Shown: positions 9,962 to 18,435, numbered from the stretch's first letter. The stretch: DNA of 64,000 nucleotides from Microcoleus sp. FACHB-61 (GCA_014695295.1 JACJNY010000059.1:62001-126000); one strand, 5' to 3'. Notes: a model not told the origin generated them from the sequence alone. Program-made: numbers and translations.

Positions 9962-10338
9962 CGCTTGTTGGTCGGTTTCGCCTTACTTCCTTTTCAAATA
10001 CATACCAATGAGCGCCAGTGTGTATGAGATATTGCGCGTAATCTCAATATAGTCTTTGCATTTGAACGATTGAGATTGGGCAAACTCATCGAAAATGTTG
10101 TTCAGGGTTTTGTCGTTGTGTAGCCTCGGCTTGCCGGTGGATAGAGGCGTATATTCCAAACCGCCTTCTGTGACTTTAGCCGTGAACTGTTTTTTCTGCG
10201 CCCTTGTTTCAATCGTCTGGCCCTCAAGTGACCTCACGAAACTTTGGAAATCTTTGGTATTGATACGCTTCATTTTAGTCCTTCAAACAGGCTGCTTGAA
10301 ATTATGGCTCATCAGAACGCTGCGCGCAAGCGAGATAA
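9867..10338 (-). mobile_element. Integron-like gene cassette 1
   Basis: The segment between two GTTATCTCG junctions (cleavage points after the G at 10339 and at 9867 on the minus strand) holds a ~65-nt leader, one small gene and attC1: the canonical size and order of a mobile cassette. The upstream junction reads TTATAAG|TT, which also occurs at the proposed start of cassette 2. No integron integrase is in the window, so this would be a cassette without its integrase. Confidence 0.65.
9983..10273 (-). CDS. Small hypothetical protein encoded in cassette 1
   Basis: 96 residues, basic, no signal peptide; starts MKRINTKDFQSFVRSLEGQ and ends ALIGMYLKRK. A good Shine-Dalgarno (GAAGGA) lies 6-7 nt before the ATG, supporting translation. 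I do not recognise a family. Middle residues (GLEYTPLSTGKPRLHNDK) suggest a small soluble alpha/beta protein. Its stop is 21 nt before attC1, typical for a cassette gene, and it reads opposite to the tps genes. Confidence 0.7.
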   Translation of the reverse strand: MKRINTKDFQSFVRSLEGQTIETRAQKKQFTAKVTEGGLEYTPLSTGKPRLHNDKTLNNIFDEFAQSQSFKCKDYIEITRNISYTLALIGMYLKRK

Positions 10339-10571
10339 CTTATAATTGTATCGCGGTTGCGGTACAATACTGTAGATAGTCTAAAAGTACCGCCGATCGA
10401 TGATGTAGGTCAACCCCTTCTTGCTCCCCATCAAAATCTCCTTTCCTCGATTTAGTTCGCCGCACGATTCGACTCAATTACTTAAGCCGTCGCACTGAAA
10501 AAAGCTATCTTTATTATAGTTAAAAGTCAACTTGATGGGTGAAAGAGAGTCGATCTAACACCCTCGGCGAT
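10274..10571. other. Spacer between cassette 1 and the second WD40 tail
   Basis: No gene seen. Holds the cassette 1 leader, the junction at 10338/10339, and from 10485 a repeat shared with 12333-12427. Confidence 0.5.
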
Positions 10572-10576
10572 CGCCT
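10485..10576. repeat. Dispersed repeat, copy 1
   Basis: AGCCGTCGCACTGAAAAAAG, then CTATCTTTATTATA, GGGTGAAAGAGAG and GCGATCGC, is repeated at 12333-12427 with about 80-85% identity by eye. Copy 1 leads directly into the WD40 tail; copy 2 lies upstream of tpsA. Confidence 0.8.
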
Positions 10577-10661
10577 GTATGAAGACATGAATATTCGAGG
10601 CGCAAGGGAATTGACGAATTCTCAAAAAGCGACATTGAAAGCGTTAGGGGCTTTGATTTGA
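10572..10661 (+). pseudogene. Detached C-terminal tail of a WD40 STAND gene (copy 2)
   Basis: In frame RLYEDMNIRGARELTNSQKA.. to TGA; about 90% identical at DNA level to 9726-9812 and followed by the same flank up to an attC-like site. Confidence 0.85.
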
Positions 10662-10709
10662 CACTCGATAGAGCTTCCGAATCATCTCCAAGGTCAGGCA
10701 GTGTTTACC

Positions 10710-10767
10710 AGATAACGCCTGAGTTAAGCGACCGCGCTGCGGGGTCGGCTTGAACGAATTGTTAGCC
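10710..10767 (-). other. attC-like integron recombination site (attC2)
   Basis: 58 bp on the minus strand: GGCTAAC, then AATTCGTTCAAGCCGA, a CCCCGCAGCGCGG loop region, then CGCTTAACTCAGGC and GTTATCT. The layout and much of the sequence match the short attC (59-base element) of aadA-type cassettes as I remember it. It starts 1 nt after the TGA of the 147-residue gene. Confidence 0.85.
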
Positions 10768-11243
10768 GTCAAGGCCGCGACTGGCTAATTTCTTCAAGCA
10801 CTCCGGTTTGACCGTTGTTACATTTTCCAACTAGCAGCGAAATTGTGCTTGAGTAATTTTTCAGAACAGAGTAGCGTGTAGCAGTAATGCGTACACTCTT
10901 GCCTTCAAGTGAATAAACAATTTTAGAGTAGGTGCTATAGTCACCACGGGCCTTTGCAACGGGCATGAGTGCACGAATTAGGTCTTTATATTTCGGTGCT
11001 GGAAACTCCAGGGTTCGCTGCCTCCCACCTGGGTAAGTCCGCACATTGCGAATCAGTGCTGTGTCGCAGTAAATATCAGCTAAGGCTACATCAAATGCGC
11101 GCTCAAGCGATTGATAGTTAGCAAACACTTTTTCAGCTTTGTTTAGCTCGTTAGCTAGCACCGGATTGGTAAATAGCACAAGGAAGATAATAGATTTCGT
11201 TAAGATTTTCATGAATAGTCCAAAGATTAAAATTGACGACTAA
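10716..11243 (-). mobile_element. Integron-like gene cassette 2
   Basis: Proposed limits are the GTT of attC2 (10716) and a TTATAAG|TT junction at 11243/11244, 15 bp beyond the stop of the DUF433 gene. The 528-bp unit has a 31-nt leader, one gene and attC2. The upstream junction matches that of cassette 1 (TTATAAGTT). Confidence 0.65.
10769..11212 (-). CDS. Exported hypothetical protein encoded in cassette 2
   Basis: 147 residues with an N-terminal signal peptide (KSIIFLVLFTNPVLA, cleavage before NE at about 21). Two Cys remain in the mature part (IYCDTA and VGKCNNG), so a disulfide is possible. The rest is mixed alpha/beta with no family I recognise. The gene ends 1 nt before attC2. Exported proteins of unknown function are common cargo of integron cassettes. 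Confidence 0.75.
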   Translation of the reverse strand: MKILTKSIIFLVLFTNPVLANELNKAEKVFANYQSLERAFDVALADIYCDTALIRNVRTYPGGRQRTLEFPAPKYKDLIRALMPVAKARGDYSTYSKIVYSLEGKSVRITATRYSVLKNYSSTISLLVGKCNNGQTGVLEEISQSRP

Positions 11244-11258
11244 CTTATAAAAGTAATT

Positions 11259-11507
11259 TCATGCGGATAATGGAGCGGTCATAAACCGACGCTCACGGTC
11301 AGCAGCATAAGCAATGCAGGCTTTTAAATCTTCTCGCGTCAGATCCGGAAAATCATCGAGAATTTCTGCTTCGGTCATCTCGGAAGCCAGGTACTCAAGC
11401 ACTTCATAAACCGTAATTCGCAAGCCGCGTACACAAGGCTTACCACCGCGTTTATTTGGTTCGATCGTGATGTGGTTTCGGTAGTTCATAGTTGAAATTA
11501 TCGTCAT
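11259..11507 (-). CDS. DUF433 family protein (antitoxin-like)
   Basis: The core NYRNHITIEPNKRGGKPCVR, TVYEVLEYLASEMTEAEIL and DLTREDLKACIAYAADRERR is a clear DUF433 domain, a small helical, probably DNA-binding family usually encoded just before a DUF5615 PIN-like partner. Three starts are possible: 11528, 11507 (preceded by AAAGG) and 11489 (the usual family N-terminus MNYRN); I list 11507. No DUF5615 gene follows: a cassette junction is found 15 bp after the stop, so the partner may have been lost or separated. Confidence 0.85.
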   Translation of the reverse strand: MTIISTMNYRNHITIEPNKRGGKPCVRGLRITVYEVLEYLASEMTEAEILDDFPDLTREDLKACIAYAADRERRFMTAPLSA

Positions 11508-11596
11508 TGTGTTCTCAACCTTTGCCAAATCTTAGCCTAGGGCTGCGGCTCTGGCAAGGTTGTCAATCTTGTTTTTAATACGATTTAACCCTTATT

Positions 11597-12013
11597 CTAC
11601 GTCCCTAACTGCTGCAACAACTCTTGAATGGATAAAACAGGTATAGGCGAACTCAAGAAACCTTTATTATCACGGGTCAGAATCGCATCTAACCCTTGAG
11701 CAACTGCACCAAAAATTTGAACAGCATCTTCAAAATCAACCAAACCAGAGTTGAAAGCTGATTCCAAAACGGCTCGATCAATAGGACAAATGACCATAGC
11801 AGTCAGCGTTTCTAAAACCGCTTGCCGTGCTTGCTCAACGCTGCGAGTATGTTTGCGAGAAATGTAGAAAATATCCGTGAGCGTTGTCGCTGTAACATAA
11901 CCGATTAGTTGCCCAGCATCGATCGCTTAAAACAACAAATCCGCATCTTGAAAAAATGGCTCTCGCTGCAACAAAAAATCTAGGACAATGTTGGTATCAA
12001 TTAAAACTCTCAC
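11597..12013 (-). pseudogene. PIN-domain toxin (VapC-like) with an in-frame stop codon
   Basis: From the GTG at 12013 the frame reads VRVLIDTNIVLDFLLQREPF..DADLLF, then TAA at 11929-11927, then continues in the same frame AIDAGQLIGYVTATTLTDIF..ILTRDNKGF to 11597. This is a complete ~138-codon PIN ribonuclease except for one nonsense codon, most simply CAA to TAA. The first catalytic Asp (DTN) is before the stop and the later acidic residues after it, so the product should be inactive. The GTG overlaps the stop of the antitoxin gene by one base (TAGTG). An ATG at 11797 could give only a C-terminal piece. Confidence 0.88.
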
Positions 12014-12240
12014 TAAAGATACTTCTCCACCCGTCGCGCTTCCAACATTGCAGCCACGTCCTCATCTGTCGGTGCGGGTTGGTCTGTCTTTAGCAAGCCT
12101 CGCATCCGCTGAATCGCACCAGAACGATCGGCCCTGGCAACTGGCCGATCTTGTAAGGACTCAATGATGGCGCCCACTAACGCAAGGCGATCGCTCGGTG
12201 GCAGTTTGAAAACCAGCTCCTTGACTTCTTGTAGTAACAT
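12013..12240 (-). CDS. Antitoxin of a type II toxin-antitoxin pair
   Basis: 75 residues, starting MLLQEVKELVFKLPPSDRLA and continuing LVGAIIESL, a typical N-terminus of cyanobacterial addiction-module antitoxins paired with PIN toxins. A linker with RADRSGAIQRMRGLL and acidic C-terminus (DEDVAAMLEARR) would bind the toxin. Coupled by TAGTG overlap to the PIN gene. The toxin is broken, so this antitoxin may be a relic or may still guard against related toxins. Confidence 0.82.
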   Translation of the reverse strand: MLLQEVKELVFKLPPSDRLALVGAIIESLQDRPVARADRSGAIQRMRGLLKTDQPAPTDEDVAAMLEARRVEKYL

Positions 12241-12332
12241 AGACGGCTCCTAAGATTGAAGGTGTCTACCATCTAGTATGAATGATCGGACGCATATTCT
12301 ACACACATATTTAAACAGAAACAGATTTCCTC

Positions 12333-12427
12333 AGCCGTCGCACTGAAAAAAGCTATCTTTATTATATTGGGGAAAAGTCCACTTTAGGGGTGAAAGAGAG
12401 CCGCTCGAACACTGGGGCGATCGCACT
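12333..12427. repeat. Dispersed repeat, copy 2
   Basis: Second copy of the element at 10485-10576, located in the 255-bp gap between the antitoxin gene and tpsA. It may contribute promoter sequence to tpsA. Nothing else is recognisable in this gap. Confidence 0.8.
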
Positions 12428-12495
12428 GATATAATCCAAATATATAATTCTGATGGAACCGGAAACGATATTATTTATATAACAGGATTTAAGCT

Positions 12496-15426
12496 ATGTC
12501 TCGCCTCTCTTCCGGTCTACTTTTTGTTTTCTTATTACTATTTCCCTCGAAAACCTTTGCCCAAATCATCCCCGATAATACCCTGGGCCCGGAAAGTTCG
12601 CGGACAGTTCCCGATACTATCAACAACTTACCCTCAGATAGAATCACTGGCGGCGCAACTCGCGGCGTTAACCTGTTTCACAGCTTGCGCGAATTTAACA
12701 TCCGTGAAGGGCGGGGAGCTTATTTTGAAAATCCGAGCGGAATTACCAACATATTCACCCGCGTTACTGGCCCAAACTCCTCAAATATTTTAGGAACTCT
12801 GGGAGTTTTAGGCAACGGCAACTTATTTTTAATTAATCCGAAAGGAATTATATTCGGTCCGAATGCGCGGTTAGATTTGCGCGGCTCCTTTATCGGTTCA
12901 ACTGCTGACAGTATTGCGTTTAATAACGGCTTTGAATTCAGCAGCACCAACCCGCAAACATCCCCCCTGTTAACAGTTAATATTCCCGTTGGTTTAAGAT
13001 TTAGAGACAATCCGGGTGCAATTGTCAATCAATCGACGGCTGTAGGAAAGGTAAACCTGCCAGCCTCTGCTGTGCCAATCCCGATTAGCGATCGAGTTGG
13101 TTTAGCAGTAGAACCAGGTCAAACTTTAGCACTGATTGGCGGCGACATCCAACTCCAAGGCGGCAATTTAACCGCCAGCGGCGGACAAATTTTACTCGGT
13201 AGCGTCGCCAGTCCCAGTTTAGTTAATTTTGCACTGACTGCTGCTGAGCAACAGCAGGGTAATTTAACTGTTAATTATGACAATATTCACAACTTAGGCA
13301 ATATTCAAATATCCGATGGAACACTGATCGACACCAGCGGTACCGGTGGCGGCAGAGTAGAGTTAAAAGGTGGAAATGTCGCCCTCAGCGGTGCGCGAAT
13401 TTATGCGATGACACTGGGAAATATTGATGGTAGAGGTATCGATATCAGCGCCCAAAAGTTGCGAGTGGAAAACGGATCGCAATTTTCTACCCTGACTCTA
13501 GGAGATGGTGCAGGAGGTAATATCAACTTGCGTGCTGCTGATTCAGTAGAAATGAGCGGGCTGGGAGTTGAGGGCTATCAACAGCTTGCAATTAAATATT
13601 TGGTATCGGGAACTACAGACCCGTTTGACCCGCTAATGATGCTGTTTAATGCTAGTGCTGGTGCTGGTTCGGGGGGCGATATTACGATCGACACCGGCCG
13701 CCTGCTCTTCAACAATGGGGTAGTAGGTAGCGGCATCACTTTTGGTGGTGGAAATGGCGGAAATTTAATCATTCGCGCCAATACTTTTGAGATGGTGGGT
13801 TCTGGAATTAACAACGGGACAGCTAAAGAAAGTAGCGGTGCGGGAGGAAGCATTAGTGTTGATGTCGCGAGATTAATTATGCGCGATGGTTCTATTCTCG
13901 GTACGACGAGCTACAGCAGCGGCCCGTCGGGGAATATCAACATTAAAGCTGCTGAATCAGTAGAATTGTCTAACAGCGGCCCGACAACAGTTGTGTCAAC
14001 CGGAATTAGCACCCTGAGTATCGGCTCTAACGGAAGGGCGGGGAATATTAACGTCGATACCAAGCGGTTGACTCTCTCTGGAGGTTCGGCGTTTACAGTA
14101 GGATCGGGTGTGTTAATTGGCAGGTTTTTGTTTTCTCAGGAGGGCGGGCCTGCTGGAAATTTAACAGTTACGGCTACTGAATCAGTAGAAATTTCAGGTA
14201 TTTCTCAACTTCTGACCAGCGGAATTCAGAGTGCTAGTGCGCTGAGTTCTGGAACTTTGAGCTCTAGTCCGGGCGGGGATATTCGCATTGATACGCCAAG
14301 CCTAACCGTGCGGGATGGGGGGGTAGTTTCTACGAGTTCTTTGGGGGTGGGAGATGTGGGGAATATTACTGTTAATGCCGATCGCATCGAGGTCAGCGGC
14401 AGCGGAAATAATGGTCTGTTTATCAGTACAATTGATGCTTCGGCGGGCAAGATATTTGGTACTAATCCCCAGGCGACGGCAAATGCGGGTTCGTTGAATC
14501 TGAATGCCGATCGACTAATTGTCAGAGATGGAGCTACAGTCACCGTGCAGGCTACGGGAACCGGACGCGCTGGTAATATCAATGTTGTCGCAAATTCGAT
14601 CGCTCTTGATAACAAAGCGATGATTGACGGTACGACTGTATCGGGTACAGGAGCAAATATTAACCTGCAAGCGCGAGACATCCAATTGCGCCGCAACAGC
14701 CGAATTACTACGGATGCAGGCACTTCTGACGGCGGCAATATCAACATCAACAGCGATATTCTTGTCGCCCTCCCGCAAGAAAACAGCGACATCACAGCCA
14801 ACGCCCGCACAGCAGGCGGCGGCCGCGTGAATATCAATGTTCCCAATGTTTTTGGTTTTACAGCAGCGAGTCGCGAACAAGTCAGAAACAGGTTGGGGCT
14901 CAGTGACGCCGAATTTGCAGCGTTGCAAGTAAGTCCTACATCTCTGCTTAAGAGCAGCGACATCGCCGCCATTTCCCAAAGTGGCGGCCCGGCTTTGCAA
15001 GGGGCGGTAACATTTAGTTCTTTTGGGGTGAATCCCGCTCAAGGTTTAGTGGAACTGCCGCAAAATGTGGTCAATCCGGCTGCGTTAATTGCTGCAAATC
15101 CCTGCATCCAAGGGGCCGAGAACGAGTTTACTGTGACTGGTCGGGGGGGATTGCCACCGAGTCCTAATGAAGTTCTCAGCAGCGCAGAAGAACGGTTGCC
15201 GTGGGTGGAAGAGGCAGGAAGTTTGGCAACGGGCAATGTAGCGGATTTAACGGATGTAACGGATAAAGCGAAGTTGGAAGAAGGGGAAATCCGGGATCGG
15301 GAAGTTGTTCCGGCGCAAGGTTGGGTAGTGAATGCGAAAGGAGAAATTACGCTTGTTGGATACAATCCGGGTAATGCTGCTCAGGAGCGCAATCCTCGAC
15401 CGAATTCTGGTTGTGTGCCGCGTTGA
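12496..15426 (+). CDS. TpsA-type secreted protein with filamentous haemagglutinin N-terminal domain
   Basis: 976 residues: signal peptide (LLFVFLLLFPSKTFA, cleavage near 22), then the TPS secretion domain (about 25-160) with GVNLFHSLREFNI, NIFTRVTG, NLFLINPKGIIFGPNA. The rest (about 180-800) is a Gly/Asn/Thr-rich right-handed beta-helix with recurring GGNI-x-(I/V) and RDGG turns. The C-terminal ~120 residues carry NPCIQGAENEFTVTGRGGLP and end with GCVPR, a tail I recognise in cyanobacterial TpsA proteins; two Cys may form a disulfide. Likely a surface adhesin exported by the TpsB at 7567. An exported CHAT protein gene follows 120 bp downstream. Confidence 0.93.
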   Translation: MSRLSSGLLFVFLLLFPSKTFAQIIPDNTLGPESSRTVPDTINNLPSDRITGGATRGVNLFHSLREFNIREGRGAYFENPSGITNIFTRVTGPNSSNILGTLGVLGNGNLFLINPKGIIFGPNARLDLRGSFIGSTADSIAFNNGFEFSSTNPQTSPLLTVNIPVGLRFRDNPGAIVNQSTAVGKVNLPASAVPIPISDRVGLAVEPGQTLALIGGDIQLQGGNLTASGGQILLGSVASPSLVNFALTAAEQQQGNLTVNYDNIHNLGNIQISDGTLIDTSGTGGGRVELKGGNVALSGARIYAMTLGNIDGRGIDISAQKLRVENGSQFSTLTLGDGAGGNINLRAADSVEMSGLGVEGYQQLAIKYLVSGTTDPFDPLMMLFNASAGAGSGGDITIDTGRLLFNNGVVGSGITFGGGNGGNLIIRANTFEMVGSGINNGTAKESSGAGGSISVDVARLIMRDGSILGTTSYSSGPSGNINIKAAESVELSNSGPTTVVSTGISTLSIGSNGRAGNINVDTKRLTLSGGSAFTVGSGVLIGRFLFSQEGGPAGNLTVTATESVEISGISQLLTSGIQSASALSSGTLSSSPGGDIRIDTPSLTVRDGGVVSTSSLGVGDVGNITVNADRIEVSGSGNNGLFISTIDASAGKIFGTNPQATANAGSLNLNADRLIVRDGATVTVQATGTGRAGNINVVANSIALDNKAMIDGTTVSGTGANINLQARDIQLRRNSRITTDAGTSDGGNININSDILVALPQENSDITANARTAGGGRVNINVPNVFGFTAASREQVRNRLGLSDAEFAALQVSPTSLLKSSDIAAISQSGGPALQGAVTFSSFGVNPAQGLVELPQNVVNPAALIAANPCIQGAENEFTVTGRGGLPPSPNEVLSSAEERLPWVEEAGSLATGNVADLTDVTDKAKLEEGEIRDREVVPAQGWVVNAKGEITLVGYNPGNAAQERNPRPNSGCVPR

Positions 15427-15546
15427 AATTAGGTTTTTTTTGACCGCAGATGTAGGCGGATTAACGCGGATTAACGCAGATAAAGAATAAGATGTATTTG
15501 GGTTAATTAGTATGTGTATCTGCGGCTGTAATTTTATTTTTTAAAT

Positions 15547-18162
15547 ATGAAGTTTACCCGATCGCTCCGACAAGTAATTCTGTTATTTGTGATTTCCTGT
15601 CTGCTATCCGTTGCGATTCCCCCGGGAGTTGCTCAGATTAATCCACCGCAAGCGGTGCAGCTTGTCCGACAAGCTCGAACTCTGTACCGAGAGGAACGTT
15701 TTTCGGAAGCTGTACCGCTGTTGCAGCAAGCGGCGACCCAGTTTGAGGCAAAAGGCGAAAATCTCGATCGCGCCGCAGCTTTGAGTAATTTAGCTGCAAC
15801 CTATGGGCAGTTGGGGCTTTGGGAAGAAGCAGAACAAGCTGTAAATTCGAGTTTGTCGGCTGTGCGAACACAAGCCAAAACTCCCGAACAGCAGCGGATT
15901 TTGGCTGAAACTCTCAACATTCAAGGACAGTTGCAACTTGAACGGGGACAGACTCAAGATGCGATCAATATTTGGACACAAGCTGCTAAAATTTTCGATC
16001 AAATTGATAGAAAACCCCAACTTTTTCAAGTTCAAATTAATCAAATTCGGGCTTGGGAACTTCTCGGACTTTACCCCAGAGCTTGCAAAATGCTGTTAGC
16101 TTCTTTCAAGCTGGAAAACCAAACTTGCGAAGTTTCGGCAGCGGGTTTGGCAACTTTGAAAAATCAGCCAGTTTCCCTCGAACAAGTCCGGGCAATTCAT
16201 GCTTTAGGGCGGGTGCTGCGGGTTTTGGGACAACTGGAACGATCGCAGGATGTGCTGTCGGCTGGACTCGAAGCAGCCCAAAAATTAGGTGCCCGGCCAG
16301 AGGAGGCTGCAATTTATCTCAATCTGGGCAATACGGTACGGGCTAAAAGCAATAAACCGGGTTTGACACCCGAACAGCGGGGTGATTGGGAACGCTTCGC
16401 CCTAGAGTATTATGCTCGATCGGCCCGGGCTACCCCGGATCGATCTCTCCTACAAATTCAAGCAAAGTTAAACCAATTGAGTTTGTTGGTCGATCGCAAA
16501 GATTGGTCGGAAGCAGAGGCTTTGTGGCGTTCCATCGAACCTCAAACCGCTCAATTTGGGTCGAATCGCGCCGGACTTTACGCTCAAATTAATCTAGCTC
16601 AAAGCTTGATGGAATTAGCTCAGTCGCCTGCGAAAACTTTGAGTTTAAGCGATATTGACAAAATGCTCGATCGCTCTATCGAATCAGCAAACAGTTTGGG
16701 CAACAAACGAATACAAGCTTATATTCTGGCAGCTAAAGGCAAACTATCGGAAATCCAACAGCAGTATCAGACAGCGGAAAATATCACAATTCAGGCTTTG
16801 AGTTTAGCACCGACGTTTCAATCTCCCGATATTGCTTACCAATTGTTTTGGCAACTGGGACGGATTCGGAAAGCTCAGGGGAATACAGAAGGGGCGATCG
16901 CTCAATATACTCAAGCTGTGAATCTACTCTCATCTCTGCGGGGCGATTTGGTGACAGTCAATCCCGAAGTGCAATTTTCGTTTCGGGAAAGTGCCGAACC
17001 GGTTTATCGGGAATTAGTCGGGCTGCTTTTGCAAGAGGAATCTCCCAGTCAAGCTAAATTGAAAATGGCGCGCCAAACGGTGGAATCTTTGCAGTTGGCG
17101 GAATTGGACAACTTTTTTCGGGATGCTTGCGCTGATGCTAAACCAAAGTCGATCGAGGAAATCGATCCTACAGCGGCGGTGATTTATCCGATTATTTTGA
17201 GCGATCGTTTGGAGGTAATTTTATCAATTCCCGGCAAACCCCTGCGCCGCTACACTACTAAGAAGTCGCAATCCGAGTTGGAAATTGCCTTCAGACAAGC
17301 CAAAAATGTCATCAGACCTGCTTCTTTCCCCCGCGACAGGAGGCAACCCGTCGAACAGGTTTATGACTGGTTAATTCGCCCCGCAGAGGCGGATTTGACC
17401 GCCGGCGGGATTAAAACTCTGGTATTTGTACTCGACGGTTATTTGCGAAATCTACCGATGGCTGTGCTGCACGACGGTGAAAAGTTTTTGGTAGAAAAAT
17501 ACAGCATTGCTTTGGCGCCGGGATTGCAATTGCTGGCACCGAAACCGCTGAACAAAGTCAAGTTAAGAGTGCTCACCGCTGCCCTCTCGGAAGCGCGTCA
17601 AGGCTTCTCGGCTTTGCCGGGGGTGAGGCAGGAAGTTCAGCAAATTGCAGCCGAGATGCCGGCGAGTTCGCTGCTGAATGAAGATTTTGTCAGCGGGCGA
17701 TTGCACGATCGAATTAAAGCGGTATCTTACCCGATCGTCCATTTGGCAACTCACGGCCAATTCAGCTCCAATGCGGCGGATACTTTTATTGTGACTTGGG
17801 ACGAGCGGGTGAATGTTAAGGAGTTCGATCGACTGCTGCGATCCCGCACGGGTGAGAAACAACAGCCGATCGAACTTTTGGTTTTGAGTGCTTGCGAAAC
17901 TGCTTCGGGCGATAACCGCGCGGCTTTGGGTTTGGCGGGGGCCGCTATTCGATCGGGTGCCCGCAGCACCGCCGCCACCCTTTGGCAAGTCAACGACGAA
18001 TCTACAGCTATCTTTATGGCTGAATTTTACCGGCAGCTTGCTTTAACTAAAACCAGCAAAGCTGAAGCCCTCCGCAACGCTCAATTAACTCTGTTGCAAA
18101 ACCCAGAGTATCAAAATCCTTATTTCTGGGCGCCTTTCGTGCTGGTGGGGAATTGGCAATAA
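15547..18162 (+). CDS. Exported TPR-CHAT domain protein (caspase-like peptidase)
   Basis: 871 residues. A signal peptide (about 1-30, VILLFVISCLLSVAIPPGVA-Q) precedes TPR-like helices (about 35-480), and a CHAT domain fills about 590-871. The catalytic dyad is visible: His in VHLATHG (about residue 733) and Cys in LSACETASG (about 782), followed by GLAGAAIRSGARSTAATLWQ. CHAT proteins are caspase-clan (CD) peptidases. The signal peptide points to action outside the cytoplasm. It is the last gene of the tpsB-tpsA locus and might process or sense the TpsA product. A TpsA-CHAT fusion at 48183 supports that link. Confidence 0.92.
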   Translation: MKFTRSLRQVILLFVISCLLSVAIPPGVAQINPPQAVQLVRQARTLYREERFSEAVPLLQQAATQFEAKGENLDRAAALSNLAATYGQLGLWEEAEQAVNSSLSAVRTQAKTPEQQRILAETLNIQGQLQLERGQTQDAINIWTQAAKIFDQIDRKPQLFQVQINQIRAWELLGLYPRACKMLLASFKLENQTCEVSAAGLATLKNQPVSLEQVRAIHALGRVLRVLGQLERSQDVLSAGLEAAQKLGARPEEAAIYLNLGNTVRAKSNKPGLTPEQRGDWERFALEYYARSARATPDRSLLQIQAKLNQLSLLVDRKDWSEAEALWRSIEPQTAQFGSNRAGLYAQINLAQSLMELAQSPAKTLSLSDIDKMLDRSIESANSLGNKRIQAYILAAKGKLSEIQQQYQTAENITIQALSLAPTFQSPDIAYQLFWQLGRIRKAQGNTEGAIAQYTQAVNLLSSLRGDLVTVNPEVQFSFRESAEPVYRELVGLLLQEESPSQAKLKMARQTVESLQLAELDNFFRDACADAKPKSIEEIDPTAAVIYPIILSDRLEVILSIPGKPLRRYTTKKSQSELEIAFRQAKNVIRPASFPRDRRQPVEQVYDWLIRPAEADLTAGGIKTLVFVLDGYLRNLPMAVLHDGEKFLVEKYSIALAPGLQLLAPKPLNKVKLRVLTAALSEARQGFSALPGVRQEVQQIAAEMPASSLLNEDFVSGRLHDRIKAVSYPIVHLATHGQFSSNAADTFIVTWDERVNVKEFDRLLRSRTGEKQQPIELLVLSACETASGDNRAALGLAGAAIRSGARSTAATLWQVNDESTAIFMAEFYRQLALTKTSKAEALRNAQLTLLQNPEYQNPYFWAPFVLVGNWQ

Positions 18163-18435
18163 TCATCAGATGGAGCATCGGGCACTTGTGCTGAGCGCAG
18201 GCGGAGTATGGGGAATTGGGCATCGGGCACTTGTGCTGAGCGGTTCCCCCGAGCGGAGTCGAGGGGTAGCCGAATTATGGGCAATTGAGCATTGGTAATG
18301 GGTCACTAATGACAACACTGAACCGTCAACAGTCAACCGTCAACAGTCAATTGACAGAAATGCAGTTGGTTTTTTGTTAAAGTTTGTAAACTGTTAAGAG
18401 TGCTTTCTGCATCTAATATTTTTTCTAGGAGTCCC
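18163..18435. repeat. Intergenic region with direct and heptamer repeats
   Basis: A 23-bp direct repeat (GCATCGGGCACTTGTGCTGA..) occurs at 18175-18197 and 18220-18242. Near 18310-18357 lie heptamers of the GTCAACA/GTCAACC type that recur at 44070, 45180 and 46740. A Shine-Dalgarno (AGGAG, 18427-18431) belongs to cruF. Confidence 0.75.

Noticed and set aside
14226-15042. Two long minus-strand frames
   Set aside because: Antisense of the TpsA gene; low-complexity translations without recognisable features.
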